Origin: Ectocarpus siliculosus
Taxonomy: Eukaryota; Sar; Phaeophyceae; Ectocarpales; Ectocarpaceae
Assembly: GCA_000310025.1 (NCBI GenBank)
Contig: FN649741.1
Location: forward strand, 1,175,634-1,190,503
Direction: 5' to 3'
Length of the DNA: 14,870 nt
Made by a program: the position numbers and the translations under genes
Notes under the pieces: model-generated
The model's database searches: none
What the model was told of the DNA's origin: nothing
Seen by the model: only the letters and a program-made list of their open reading frames with translations
Shown here: one piece after another, positions 1-9,700 of the stretch
Numbering within the stretch: position 1 is the stretch's first letter
Layout of the letters: each line of letters begins with the position of its first letter

Positions 1-1
1 C

Positions 2-3000
2 AGCAGAGAACGGCCATCCGCGCGCAGGGGCATGACGCCGCGCGATTCGGTCACCGGTGCGTCTTCCTCTGGTGGCAGCGGCGGCGGCGGCGGCGCTCTG
101 CCCGGCATGGAGGGCTACGGCTCGGCGTCCTCACCGCCCGCAAGCTTGGAGTTTAGCGGCGGCGGTCTCGGCGGCAAGACGAGCGAGAGAGGGCGTGATG
201 CCCATGACAGGCAGGGGCTGGGAAGCTGGAAGGCGCTGGATGCCTACGAGCCGGGCCTGGGCAGGGACAGCTCCCCGGACGGCGGTGGTCGAAGGAGGAG
301 AGGCGACGGCGGGAAGGATGGCGGAGCCCGCCCGCGACTAGCGTCATCCGTGGACCGGTATGGGCCGGGCGTGGATAGCCACGGCCGCGGGGGTGGGGGT
401 AGATCCGAGAGGGATCGCTCGGACAGGGATAGGTCGGACAGGGATGGCGCAGAGAGGGATCGCGCAGAGAGGGATCGTTCTGAGAGGGATCGGTTTGAGA
501 GGGATCGGTCTGAGAGGGATCGGTCTGAGAGGGATCGTTCTGAGAGGGATCGGTCTGAGAGGGATCGGTCTGAGAGGGATCGGTCTGAGAGGGATCGGTC
601 TGAGAGGGATCGATCTGAGAGGGACCGCTCAGAGAGGAGTCGCTCAGAGAGGGGCTCCGAGCTGGACTACTCGCGCGTGGCAGACATGAATGGCAGGGAA
701 TCGTCGGGTCGGCGTGGCGATATTGGTTCGCACCCTTCGAGCTTGTCCAACGTGAGAACATGCACACCGTGCGGTGGTGTTTCTTGGTGTGTGTACTACA
801 GACTTGGAGAGCCGTGCCTGCCTCGCACTGCTGTTGTAGAGCGAGCCCCCTGATATTGTGCTGTTGTGTGCCGTCGATTGGACCTACGAGTCTTGGGTGG
901 CTAAATTGCCCGTGCACTTCGCTCGCCGGAACCGACTATGCTGGAAGAACCCCGACGCCCCGTTTCAACCGAGATGCATGCTCAATGATCGTCAAGAATA
1001 ACGACAAGCACCACATGAGGCCCCCTTTTTACCCCTCCCCCCTCTCCCCGCCATGCCACGACGCACTTACCCCGCGTACGTGCCCCTGCCTGCCGTTTAC
1101 TCCCGCTAGCAGGCTCGCGGAAGCCGCTGGTCCCCGGAGAGAGGGACACAGTCCACGGCTGCGCGGGACGGGACCAACCGGCGGCGCCCGGGGTCCCCTG
1201 CTAGGGATGACTCTCGAGGTCGCCGTTCCAGCTCTCGCGACGGGCGGCACTCGAAGAGTGCCGGCGGTGTGAGCACCGGCGGCGGCCGCTCAGCCGCGGG
1301 CGGCATGGGCAACCTGGGCATGGGGATGGGCGTGTCCATTATCGGCGGGACCCCCGTCCTCATGCCCGTCGCGAAGATGATGGAAGCGTCCCTGCGTGGC
1401 GGAGGCGGCGGCGGCGACCGGCATTCTGCGAGCGGTGGCAATAGGCTGGACGACCGGGACCGGGACCGGGACCGCGAGCGACACGGCACCGGCAGGCGGG
1501 AGGACGAGCGTGACGACCGCTGGGGCGTCAGGTCACGCTCGGAGGACGACCGGGACCGTCGGGGGGGGGGGCGTTCGGAGGACCGCAGCCGGCGCAGCGG
1601 AGGCGGCGGCGCTGACATCCGCAGGAGCAGGGCCGACAGCAAAAACGAGGCGCAAGCCCTGGGGCAGGCGTCCCCCCAGGAACCCGAGGAAAAGCCGGAA
1701 GAGGGCGAGCTGGTCCTCGACCCTTCGATGGGGCTGCCCAACCCGCCTGCGCCGTCCGCGAGGAAATCTCGCTGGGGGGACGTGGAAAAGGCGGCGACGT
1801 TTGCGGGCACACGCGGCGGCGGCGGGGGCGACAGGGGCTTCGTCGCCGCCGCCGCCCGTGGAGAATCCCGGTGGTCGCAAGAAGAGAGGGGAGAAAAGTT
1901 GGTTGGTAGTGACGACGGAGGCAAGCGGGCCCCGGGGGATGGGGATGATGCTGGTGGAGAGCTCACGGTAGCTACCGAAGGTGCGAGCGTGCGTCACTGA
2001 ACGAACGCCTTGGTAGTGGCACTTTGGTATGGAGGCAGACATCGGCAGTGCATGCTGAAGGGGCACCGTGATGAGAAGATTGTGCCGGTGACAATGGGTG
2101 GTGTGTGGTGCCCCCCTTCCATGTCTTATTTCCTTGTTTCTCTCTTTGCGCTTCATCCATTCCCCATCACGTAACGTAGCTGGGGTGGCGCATTTTTGGG
2201 CGTGCCACTCGGGTGTAATAGATGCATTTTTTCTCTGTTGCTTTAGGCATCGACCTTTTTTCGGGTTGTGTCATCTTTGGTAGATGCGTCTGTATTTGCC
2301 CCGCCACTACGTACTTTACCGGCCTTAGTCGTTGAAGGAGGAAGTCTCTTATTCAAGCGTGGTTGCTGCTGCGCAATCTAATGTACAGGGTTAAAACGTG
2401 AACAACCAGCAACAAGATCACCAAGATGAGCAATGATAAAAGCGCCTGCGTTATTTCTCTCGCCACAGCAACGTCATCGAAGAGGAACTCAGCATCGCCG
2501 CAGAGGTCCCCGCGTGGGACAGCATCATCGTCGAGAAAGGGATCGGCGGAAGAGGAGACAACGGCAACGACTTCGCCCGAGAAGGAGACTGAAGTTTCTT
2601 CTTCTTCAGCGGCAAAATCGTCGAAAGAACGCTCTTCCTCGTCGCCGACCGTCACGGCAGACGAACGAGGGGAATTGAACGAGAGCGGTGAAAGTGGGGA
2701 AGCAGCGGCTCCCGCGAACGATAACCCAGGACCCGAGGTGCTGCCGGAACAGACGGCGACGGTCGAGGACGAGGGACAACAGGAAACACAAGAAGGACGT
2801 GATGCGTCTTCTTCGGCCGCCGGAGCCGAGAGAGAGGCGCCCGTCGAGCGCTCAGGCGCGGAGGAGCCAAGCGACTCCGCATCCTGCGGGAAGCCAAGCG
2901 GAGGTGAAGCGAGCGACGGGCCCGAAGCAGACGCCACACCCTCCCCGGGGGGCGACGCTCGCCAGCCCGGTTCCTTGCAGAGGAGCGATTCCGACCATTC

Positions 3001-3691
3001 GACGGGCGGGACGCCCGATGCATCGGCGGCGGCGGCGGGGGTGCGCCACAGGAGGCGTTCTTCCGGCGACATCGGGTCCTTCCTCAGGAAGGGCGGCCGT
3101 AGGAGACCGGGAGAGCCCGCCTCGCCGGCCGCCGCGCCAGCCGCCGACGCCACCGTCGAAACGGCGGCGGACCCGTCGTCGTCTGCTCCGGACCCCAATA
3201 GTCCGGTGGAAGGGACGCCTTCAGCACCCGACATGGGGGGCTCGGCGGTTGAGACGAAGCCGCAACGGGCGAGCGTGTTCTCGCGCCTCGGGGCCCCGCC
3301 GAGCGAAGCTAAGAAAGACGGCAAGACACCCCCCTCTGCCGCTAACCCGTCGGGGACCCCTGAGGCCGCCCCCGCTCGGGGACTGGACGCCTGGGGGAGC
3401 AGTAGCTCCACCGCCGCCGACGGTCCAGCGAGCGGCGAAGGCAAGAACGCCGCCGGTGCTACCGCCGCCTCCGACGATTCACCAGCGCTCACGCCGGTAA
3501 GGAGAGTCAAGGGCAGCGGGGACAAGAACGACGGGAGGAAGGTCGGGGGCGGGGCAGGACGGCTCATGAACGCCGCCCTGTCCAGCTCGCGTGAAAGCGG
3601 GCGAAGCGGGAAGAGGGGTGGGGCAGGCGGGCGGGGGCGGGGCGGCAGAGGGTGGGGACGGGGCGGCGGAAGCGGGGGCGGCGATGGCTGA
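2..3691 (+). CDS. SR/RGG-type low-complexity protein, 5'-partial, three visible exons
   Basis: Exons 2-751, 1110-1980 and 2469-3691 join in frame (phases 0 and 1) into 947 residues plus a TGA stop. The frame is open to the left edge, so the ATG at 32 need not be the start and exons may be missing upstream. Order of regions: Gly/Ser-rich start; 17 RSERD-type pentapeptides (residues about 134-218); an RS-rich stretch opening exon 2; a Met/Gly patch; Arg/Asp runs; an EEGEL...KSRWGD segment; a long acidic Ser/Glu/Ala-rich region in exon 3; RRRSSGDIGSFLRKG; ASVFSRLG; and a C-terminal Gly/Arg tail (GRGGRGWGRGGG). Donors are AAC|GTGAGA and AAG|GTGCGA; acceptors are CTAG|CAG or CAG|G, and CACAG|CA. 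RS, RD/RE and RGG composition is typical of nuclear RNA-processing or RNA-binding factors, and RS plus RxxS sites suggest phosphorylation. No folded domain is visible here; one could lie upstream. A cleavage/polyadenylation factor, an SR-related protein or an eIF4G/4B-type tail would all fit. Frame continuity makes the gene fairly secure; its function is not. Confidence 0.62.
401..655 (+). repeat. 15-bp in-frame tandem repeat coding RSERD, 17 units
   Basis: Seventeen contiguous 15-bp units lie in gene A, with core gagagggatcggtct. The first units are divergent (RSERD, RSDRD, RSDRD, GAERD, RAERD), then come RSERD and RFERD, then eight RSERD units of nearly identical DNA, then RSERS and RSERG. 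The unit length is a multiple of three and contains no stop, so all frames here look open. That produces spurious ORFs in another forward frame and on the minus strand. Homogeneous centre and degenerate edges are the usual mark of slippage or unequal exchange, so copy number probably varies between individuals. The protein product would be an alternating-charge RS/RE tract. Confidence 0.93.
752..1109 (+). other. Gene A intron 1 (358 bp, or 361 bp with the alternative acceptor)
   Basis: The donor is AAC|GTGAGA at 752. The pyrimidine-rich end at 1081-1106 leads to tandem acceptors TAG (ending 1109) and CAG (ending 1112). Reading through from exon 1 meets a stop at 851-853. Reading frame 0 is open from 1110 onward and gives an RS-rich sequence that matches the neighbouring composition, so splicing is well supported. 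Confidence 0.7.
1981..2468 (+). other. Gene A intron 2 (488 bp)
   Basis: The donor is AAG|GTGCGA at 1981 and the acceptor is a T/C-rich tract followed by CACAG at 2468. The exon 2 frame stops at 1998-2000. In the exon 3 frame the nearest upstream stop is the TGA at 2399-2401, so the acceptor must lie between 2402 and 2468, and 2468 is the best-looking site. The join leaves one base upstream and two downstream, making an Ala codon. The interior is T-rich and shows no other feature. Confidence 0.65.
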
Positions 3692-5090
3692 ACCGTGCTT
3701 TTTTTGCGTTCGCGTCGAATGTTGGCACAGAGGCGGCAGCAAGCGGTGGCGACCAATTTGGCGCAGGGTTAGGCGAGAGAGCCGCCGGGGTAGACGGCGA
3801 GGGGGTTCGATCGGCGTCGGGACCAAAACTAGCCCTCCTGCACTTGGGTGCAAAGTTCGCGCCCTTTGGTGTGTTTGGTGTCTCGTGGTGATTCGCGTTT
3901 GTTCGAGGTCTAGACAGTCAGTGTGGTATATGATAGAGAATGTTGAGATCGAAGCTGGCCCGCTCTGTTGTTCTTGCTCTTGGTGGTGGTTGCGCGTCTT
4001 ACACCTCTGCCGCTTTGCTTCGGACGGCGTTGTTCGTTGCTGCCCGTCTAAAGGGCGCCTAGTTTTGCTCGATATTTTTTTCGAAAGGAGTATTTGCTAG
4101 CCCGGGCGGGGCCTCCGGATGATGCACCTACCTCAAACGGCGCAATAGCAACATAGAAGGGGTAGTGGCTTTTTCTTCGAGGTGCATAAGAATTACATGG
4201 GGGGATTAGTGCAGACACAGACGTGCGCGTGCACCTCTAGGGTCCAGGCAAGCGACGTATTCCACTGGTTTGAGGTTATCATCACGTGAACGAGCTATCT
4301 CAGTATCCAAGCAACGACAGTATTTGTTTTCCCTCCGGACGATTGTCCGAACAACGAAAGAGGCCGCCCGTGCTTGTTACGACACGGGCTGCTATTCACG
4401 GCGGTGATGGGCGCTTTTTCTCTTAGCCCCCCCCCCCCCCGATCGCCGATGATGGCATGCATCGACTTGTGCGTGCGCCGCTTGCTGCTCTCGTCACCGT
4501 AGGTAGGTCTTGCCGATCAGCAAAGGGGGGGCTCCAACGATTAACCCTGCACGAAAGAATGCATGCCAGATGGTGTCTACCTGCGATTCGTTCGTGCCAC
4601 AGCAATAATAGTCAAAAGCGCATGCTTGCAGGTGGGCTCTCCTCGTCTCTTCGCGACGACGACCCCCTCTTCTGCAGCCTCGGTGTATACACTCTTGTCG
4701 CGTATAGTCCATTCCCCCGGCAACACGTAATCTCGTCTGGAACGGGTGCTACAGCAGTACTGCAAGATGCCCTTAGGCCGTCGGAGGGACGTCTAGACTT
4801 GACGTACGCATACGACAACAAAAAAAGAAAAGAAAGGAAAGCCTTCGGCGAAATGGCGAAAAACTCTCAAGAAGAGACACGCGTAAAAGCCAGCTGTCCT
4901 TTTCTTGGCGCGTTTATTTTTCCCAATCTCTCGAGCGTCAAGTCCGGGGTGACGGTGAGGGGAGGCGACAACAAAAAAAGAGGAGTCCAGACAGGGTACA
5001 AACGGTTTTTTTTAGTCTTCCAACCGCGAAAACAAAACAAAATGCGGCGGCTAAAGACCAGCAAAATAATCCCGACAAAAACGCTACTAG
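3692..5090. other. Non-coding spacer downstream of gene A
   Basis: It starts with the gene A 3' UTR, whose end cannot be fixed because no clear polyadenylation signal is seen. It contains two small neighbouring hairpins (CGGAC/GTCCG at 4336-4349, and GCCCGTG/CACGGGC at 4366-4389) and a C14 run at 4427-4440. A 227-codon ORF (4457-5140) has no recognisable content and is not annotated as a gene. Base composition is clearly less GC-rich than in exon 3 of gene A. Confidence 0.6.
4427..4440. repeat. C14 homopolymer
   Basis: Fourteen consecutive C residues lie in the A/B spacer, about 40 bp after the second small hairpin. A similar C14 run occurs at 14854-14867 and shorter C or G runs at 7311-7321, 8412-8420 and 10508-10518. 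Runs like these recur through the window and are prone to sequencing length errors. Confidence 0.9.
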
Positions 5091-5405
5091 TTTTTTTTTT
5101 TTTAATCTTCACTTCAAATCAGCGCTCACAGCAGCAATAGTTCCGTTTACTCCAACCCGTGGTCACACAGAAGAGCCCCTCTCTACCCTCCCCTCCTGCG
5201 GTACTTTGCCTTCGATTTTTAATGCGAGAAGAGTTCAGCACTCTCTTCCCTCTGTGTACACACGAACTAGCGCTATCCACTAGGCCAGGAGCGGAAGTGA
5301 GAGAAAAACTCACTTTGCAAGAAAAGCTCGCTTACGCCGGGATCCGAACCCCTGACCTGACCTCTAGAAGGTTTCGAGGATACCGACTAGACCACCGGGG
5401 CGACC
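5091..5405 (-). mobile_element. Candidate tRNA-derived SINE with poly(A) tail
   Basis: Read on the minus strand, the element opens with a tRNA-like head (about 5401-5330), continues into a unique body of about 225 bp, and ends in an A13 tail (5103-5091). The head has an A box TGGTCTAGTCGG (5394-5383) and a B box GGTTCGGATCC (5350-5340), spaced exactly as positions 8 and 52 of a tRNA. A second A-box-like sequence, TGGCCTAGTGG (5287-5277), lies 107 bp downstream, so the body may contain a second decayed tRNA-like unit. A 7-bp match, AAAACGC, occurs on both sides (5078-5084 and 5425-5431). It is not flush with either end and is weak as a target-site duplication. Internal pol III promoter plus A-tail is the classic SINE layout, with mobility supplied by a LINE elsewhere. 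A lone tRNA pseudogene beside a chance A-run is the alternative. Confidence 0.45.
5330..5401 (-). pseudogene. tRNA-like sequence (decayed tRNA, probable SINE head)
   Basis: A- and B-box matches and their 44-base spacing fit a tRNA, and a TTTT run (5325-5322), a pol III terminator, follows closely. The fold is broken, however. Only three of seven acceptor pairs form (first two and last), the T stem has three of five pairs, and the D stem does not pair. The anticodon arm is reduced to CCTC/GAGG closing an 11-base loop, so no anticodon can be assigned. It cannot be a functional tRNA, but it could still drive pol III transcription. Confidence 0.55.
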
Positions 5406-6172
5406 ATAGTACCACAATGAATGGAAAACGCAAAAACTCCTGCTTTCTTTGCCACTGATAATCCTACTGCTGCCGCTACTGCACACAGACACGCATTAAA
5501 TACCCTGGGAAAAAAAATGAAATTTGCTGCTTCCGTGCTGCAGCTATTTCACAATATTTCCTGCACAAACAACGATGTACTCCTTCGCAGGAGGGTCGTC
5601 CACGTTGCTACCAGGGGGGCAGCGTGCGAGGGAAGTAACGACTTGGATCACCGCAACGACATCATCTTATCCGCGCTTGCCGTGCATTGCCTTCGGATGG
5701 ACTACGCCCAAGAGGGAGTGTTAATCGCAAAAACACAACAAAAACAAATTCGTCTCTTTTTCCTTCTTCGCTTGGTGTTCCCCTTCCTGGACTCCGGGGC
5801 TTCAAGCCCGCCCAACACACCGCTGTACGTAGAGAATGGGTGTAAACCGCTGCCTTTTAACACCCACGAGAACCCACAAGACGTCGAGGCTCCGACATCG
5901 AACCAACCACACGTACACTTCGTTTCGTAGAAGGAAAACATCACAGCCTGTGGTATTTATAGTGCGCCCGTTATGTGCTATGTACCGATGGTGCCAACGG
6001 GTGTGCGTGCGCTCAAGACAGACAAGGGACGAAAAAACTCGTAGGGAAAAATCAACTGATGGAGAGAAAATACCACACTCCGTAACACCGGAAAATAACA
6101 TACCGCCTGAGGCCACCTATTGACAGAAACCGGCAAGGTTCTCTCAGCACGCGTTTTCCACTAAAAAACACA
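5406..6172. other. Spacer between the SINE-like element and the 98-bp repeat
   Basis: No gene-like reading frame, structural RNA or repeat is recognised. Short ORFs occur on both strands but show no domain, no exon-like composition and no splice partners. Composition is A/C-rich with short A runs. Confidence 0.5.
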
Positions 6173-6375
6173 TGCATGATGGACGAAAGAACCATTCAGG
6201 TCACGACCCAGTCCAACATAAAAGGGGGTGCGAGGGTGGGGAGGGTGCTTTGCTACAGTACTACAATCCGTGCATGATGGACGAAAGAACCATTCAGGTC
6301 ACGACCCAGTCCAACATAAAAGGGGGTGCGAGGGTGGGGAGGGTGCTTTGCTACAGTACTACAATCCGTGCATGA
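6173..6375. repeat. Perfect 98-bp tandem duplication plus 7-bp partial third copy
   Basis: Copy 1 is 6173-6270 and copy 2 is 6271-6368. By eye the two are identical at all 98 positions. A third copy begins at 6369 with seven matching bases (tgcatga) and then diverges. The unit starts TGCATGATGG and contains a G-rich segment (gggggtgcgagggtgggg). It lies 420-622 bp downstream of the gene B stop codon, so it could be in that gene's 3' UTR or beyond it. Absence of any mismatch implies a very recent duplication, ongoing homogenisation or an assembly artefact. Confidence 0.95.
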
Positions 6376-6794
6376 AATCCACAATTGAGTAAAAAAGGAC
6401 AGCATCAGAACAGCCGACCTCGGCGTCCTAACGAAAAGGGGCACGAAGGTTCCGTATCAACAAGTGGGAAGAAATGCATGAAAACAATCCGGATCGCCGA
6501 AGGAAAATAAAGAAACAACACTTCAAACGCACCATGTCGGCATATACACGGACGCACGTGTGTGTGTACAACGGCACAAGTTTGTGGGCAGATTCCCGCA
6601 CCCACAAATGCTTGCCAAGAGGTGGGTTTCGGTGACTCCCACAACCTATCACTATCAACAAGTTGCACCGCCGCGTGTTGTGAGAGGCTCGAGCTCAACT
6701 CCGGGAGCGTCGCGCAACAGGCCAGCAAGCCTCTGCTTCTGGCCTCCCCCAGCCCCCCGATAGACAAGAAAACACGCACCACCATCCTTCGTGA
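6376..6794. other. Region downstream of gene B, probably 3' UTR
   Basis: This stretch lies between the 98-bp repeats and the gene B stop codon. Minus-strand ORFs running through it have no recognisable content. No clear polyadenylation signal was found on the minus strand. It is presumably 3' UTR in part; nothing else is seen. Confidence 0.45.
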
Positions 6795-9700
6795 TCATGA
6801 CTTGACCACGTTCTGGTGACCGTTTTCGCCGGAGTGGCACGCCGCCGGTAGCTCGGACACCTGGAAGTGCGACACGTCGTTGAGCGTCCGGGGCACGTAG
6901 CGCACCCGGCCCTTGCCGCGGCCATCGTCGACGACATCCACCACCGCCACCGCGCAGTTCCTCATGAGGGGGCACGCCTTCTCGTCCAGCCCCATGACCG
7001 TCAGCATCATCACGTTCAGGATACCTCCGTGGGACACCACGAGCGCCAGCCTCGCGTTCTCGTCCCCGTTCCTTGCCTCGGCGGCGGCTGCAGCTTCCGC
7101 GGCGGAATCGTGGCGGCCGTTCCGTCCCTGGCCCACCCTGTTGACAGTCCCGTCGTCCGCCGCCCGCACGGCGTCGGAGACCAAGCTTGCGAGGAACTGC
7201 TGGGCTCGCTTGTGCACGTCCGCCGGGCTCTCGCGCAGGCTCTCGTTGTACGCTACCGGCGACACGCCCGCTGCTTCCGCCTTCATGCGACGCGCTCTGG
7301 GCCTTGGGGAGGGGGGGGGGGTCGTTCGTTGGATATCCGCGGCAAGGTTGGTCGACCGCCAACGGCCTTACAAGTTTATACAGTCGGAGCGCTGCTACAG
7401 GCCGATTACCATGCTACTCCAACAAATACGGCCTACTTTTCGAGGGTGCCGGAGAGGAGGGGGTGGGCGTTGCTTATATATTACTGGTACTCCATTACTT
7501 GGCGCACGATCACATCTCTCTCCCTCTCTCTCCGTACGTACGAAGGCTTCATCCCACCATACGAGTGCATCATAGTCGAGTCACTGCCAACCAGATCTCC
7601 TTGTGGACGCCAACAATAAAATTAGGGCCTCGACTCCCGTTTTCTCGCTATATTGCCTCTTCACACTCGCACACACGCGCGCAAAGCACACAAACAACAA
7701 CCGCCGCCACATACCAGGTGGTTCCACGCGGCAAGCCCTCCTGCGCACCCAGCGCGAACTCCCTCAGCAGCGGGGTCTTGCGGAGGTTCGCTCCCGCGTG
7801 TTCCTCAAGGATAATCTCGGCCGTGTGCGACGCCCGCGTCAGGTCCGAGCTGTAGGTCTGCCAGTACGTGTTGCCCCGAAGGCGGATAGCGGTGGCGACC
7901 GCTTGGTTGATGCCAATGGGAGTTAGGTCGTAGTCCTGGTGCCCTTGGATAATGCCCTCCCTGTTTCGAGGGCAAGAGTAGTCAGGATCAGCTGGTTACC
8001 GGACAGGTGAGAGTTAGGCGATTTGTTGCAAGTACGCGAGATATTTGCAGCATAGCGTTTCGACCGTATTTGCTCTGGCAAGCACACGTTCACGGGGGTG
8101 TGACAAAAATCTTTTGTTGTTTGGGATATCGCTCGATGGTCCGCTCTAACCCGCACCACAGCACGCACTCCATGTCTCTGCCTAGCGCTCCCATTGCTGC
8201 TATTGCACTCGCTGTGCGCAACCCATCCACGACAATCGTCCCCAGGCGGTGAAGCGAGATGTATACGGTACTGCAGTAAGTTGGAAGCGACGCGCTGCGA
8301 AGCTCGTTGTTAGTAAACTCGATCGACTTCATACAAGTCGCGAGGGAAGGGATTGCTGTACCCTTCTCGCGATCAAAATATCTCAGGCAGGAACCGCAGG
8401 AGGGGGTCCAACCCCCCCCCTCCTATGTGACCCCGGTTGGGGCGTCTACCTAGTAGAAGTGGAGGATAGGGGCCAGAGGGGCAGACGACAGAATCCAATG
8501 ATGGGAGAAGAAGAAGAAGAAAAAAAAGTACCATCGCGCGCTGAGATCTGCGGTCGCCACAACCTTATGTCCGTAGCCATCGGCCGGCGCTCAAGATTAT
8601 AGTCGCTCGGTGAAATAGTTTGTCGCCAACCATGCGTGCAACCAAGCCCGCAGTAAACCGCACGCGCATGACGAAGCAGGCGCAGTTGTTATCCCTCTTG
8701 ACCAGCCGTATGTGTTGCATGTTGCACCATCCTTGTCGTCAGGTGAGTTGTGTGCTCTCTCTCTCTCTCTGTCTGTCGCGCCCTGTTTCTCATCATGTTT
8801 CTCAGGGTCTCACAATAGAACAACGAATTCTCGTCCGCGTCAACCACTACACGCGTACAACAAGGAAATCCGCACTCATCCGCAATAAGGAACGAGGAAC
8901 GAGCTTTGCCCCTTTTGGCCCTTGGCAGATTCTTCTGTGCACGGTCAAGTCAACACGACGAGGAAAACATCCGTGGAGAAAATGTTCGGCGCATCGTTTG
9001 CTATCAACCACATGGACATACAAACGGAGATCCCTTGGTACCACTTAAAACTATGTCCACCGAAACATACGGTATCACGGGAGAATCTGTGGAATAGGTA
9101 TTTAGGTCTTTTGCCTACGTGTACAGGCGGCGTGCAGGCAGCCGCGATGGTCCGGTTCGCAAATTACCCACAGCAGTGTTCGACCCGCAGCAGAACTTCA
9201 CGTTCAGCCTCAAAGTTAATCCTCCTTCTTGGGAGGCACTTAGACTAGTCTACTAATAAGGAACCTTGACCAGGGTTATCCTACACAAGGAATTGTCACT
9301 TTTGGAGACGATTCGTGGGTGCCTTTCCTGCGCATGCGCAAAGTCAACTCCTATTTTAGGTCCTGCTTGCAGTTGGACATTTTTTGCGCCAATCCAAACT
9401 GGACACAGATGTGCACTTCCCCCCATGTATGTGAAGCCGGCAAGAGATGTATCGATAAAAGGCGTGACGAGAAGTAGGGAGTGTCGGAAGTACGCAAGTC
9501 CGAGAACAAGGCTTCTGTCGGAATCGTGCAATGGTTGTGTTTGTGTGAAGACGTGCGCATTGGAATTAGAACTGGGAGCTACAGAGGTACAGAGGTGGCT
9601 CGCAGTCCCAAAAAGCGCCAAGACTTTTTTGCACAGTGGAAAAGGAAAAAGACCAATTGTTTGCTAAACATTCTCCACCGAACACAGCCGTAGTGAGTCC

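Noticed and set aside
153-917. Minus-strand frame with DPSQT repeats, and a second forward frame with GIGLR repeats (360-689)
   Set aside because: Both arise because the 15-bp repeat in gene A has no stop in any frame; only the RSERD frame continues into the next exon.
2353-3756. 467-codon minus-strand frame opposite gene A exon 3
   Set aside because: It is longer than the sense exon, but the sense frame joins exon 2 in phase, ends in a typical RGG tail and has coherent SR/acidic composition. The antisense product is Pro/Ser/Leu-rich with no motif, as expected opposite GC-rich coding DNA.
5330-5401. Intact tRNA gene
   Set aside because: A and B boxes and spacing fit, but four acceptor pairs, two T-stem pairs and the D stem fail and no anticodon loop of seven bases forms. 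It is kept only as a tRNA-like SINE head or pseudogene.
6867-7619. Long plus-strand frames opposite gene B exon 3
   Set aside because: They run antisense to an exon with clear catalytic motifs and continue across its intron without splice logic.
9241-9252. 12-bp palindrome TAGACTAGTCTA as a transposon end or operator
   Set aside because: It stands alone, with no partner repeat, flanking duplication or nearby gene; a single 12-bp palindrome in 15 kb is not remarkable.
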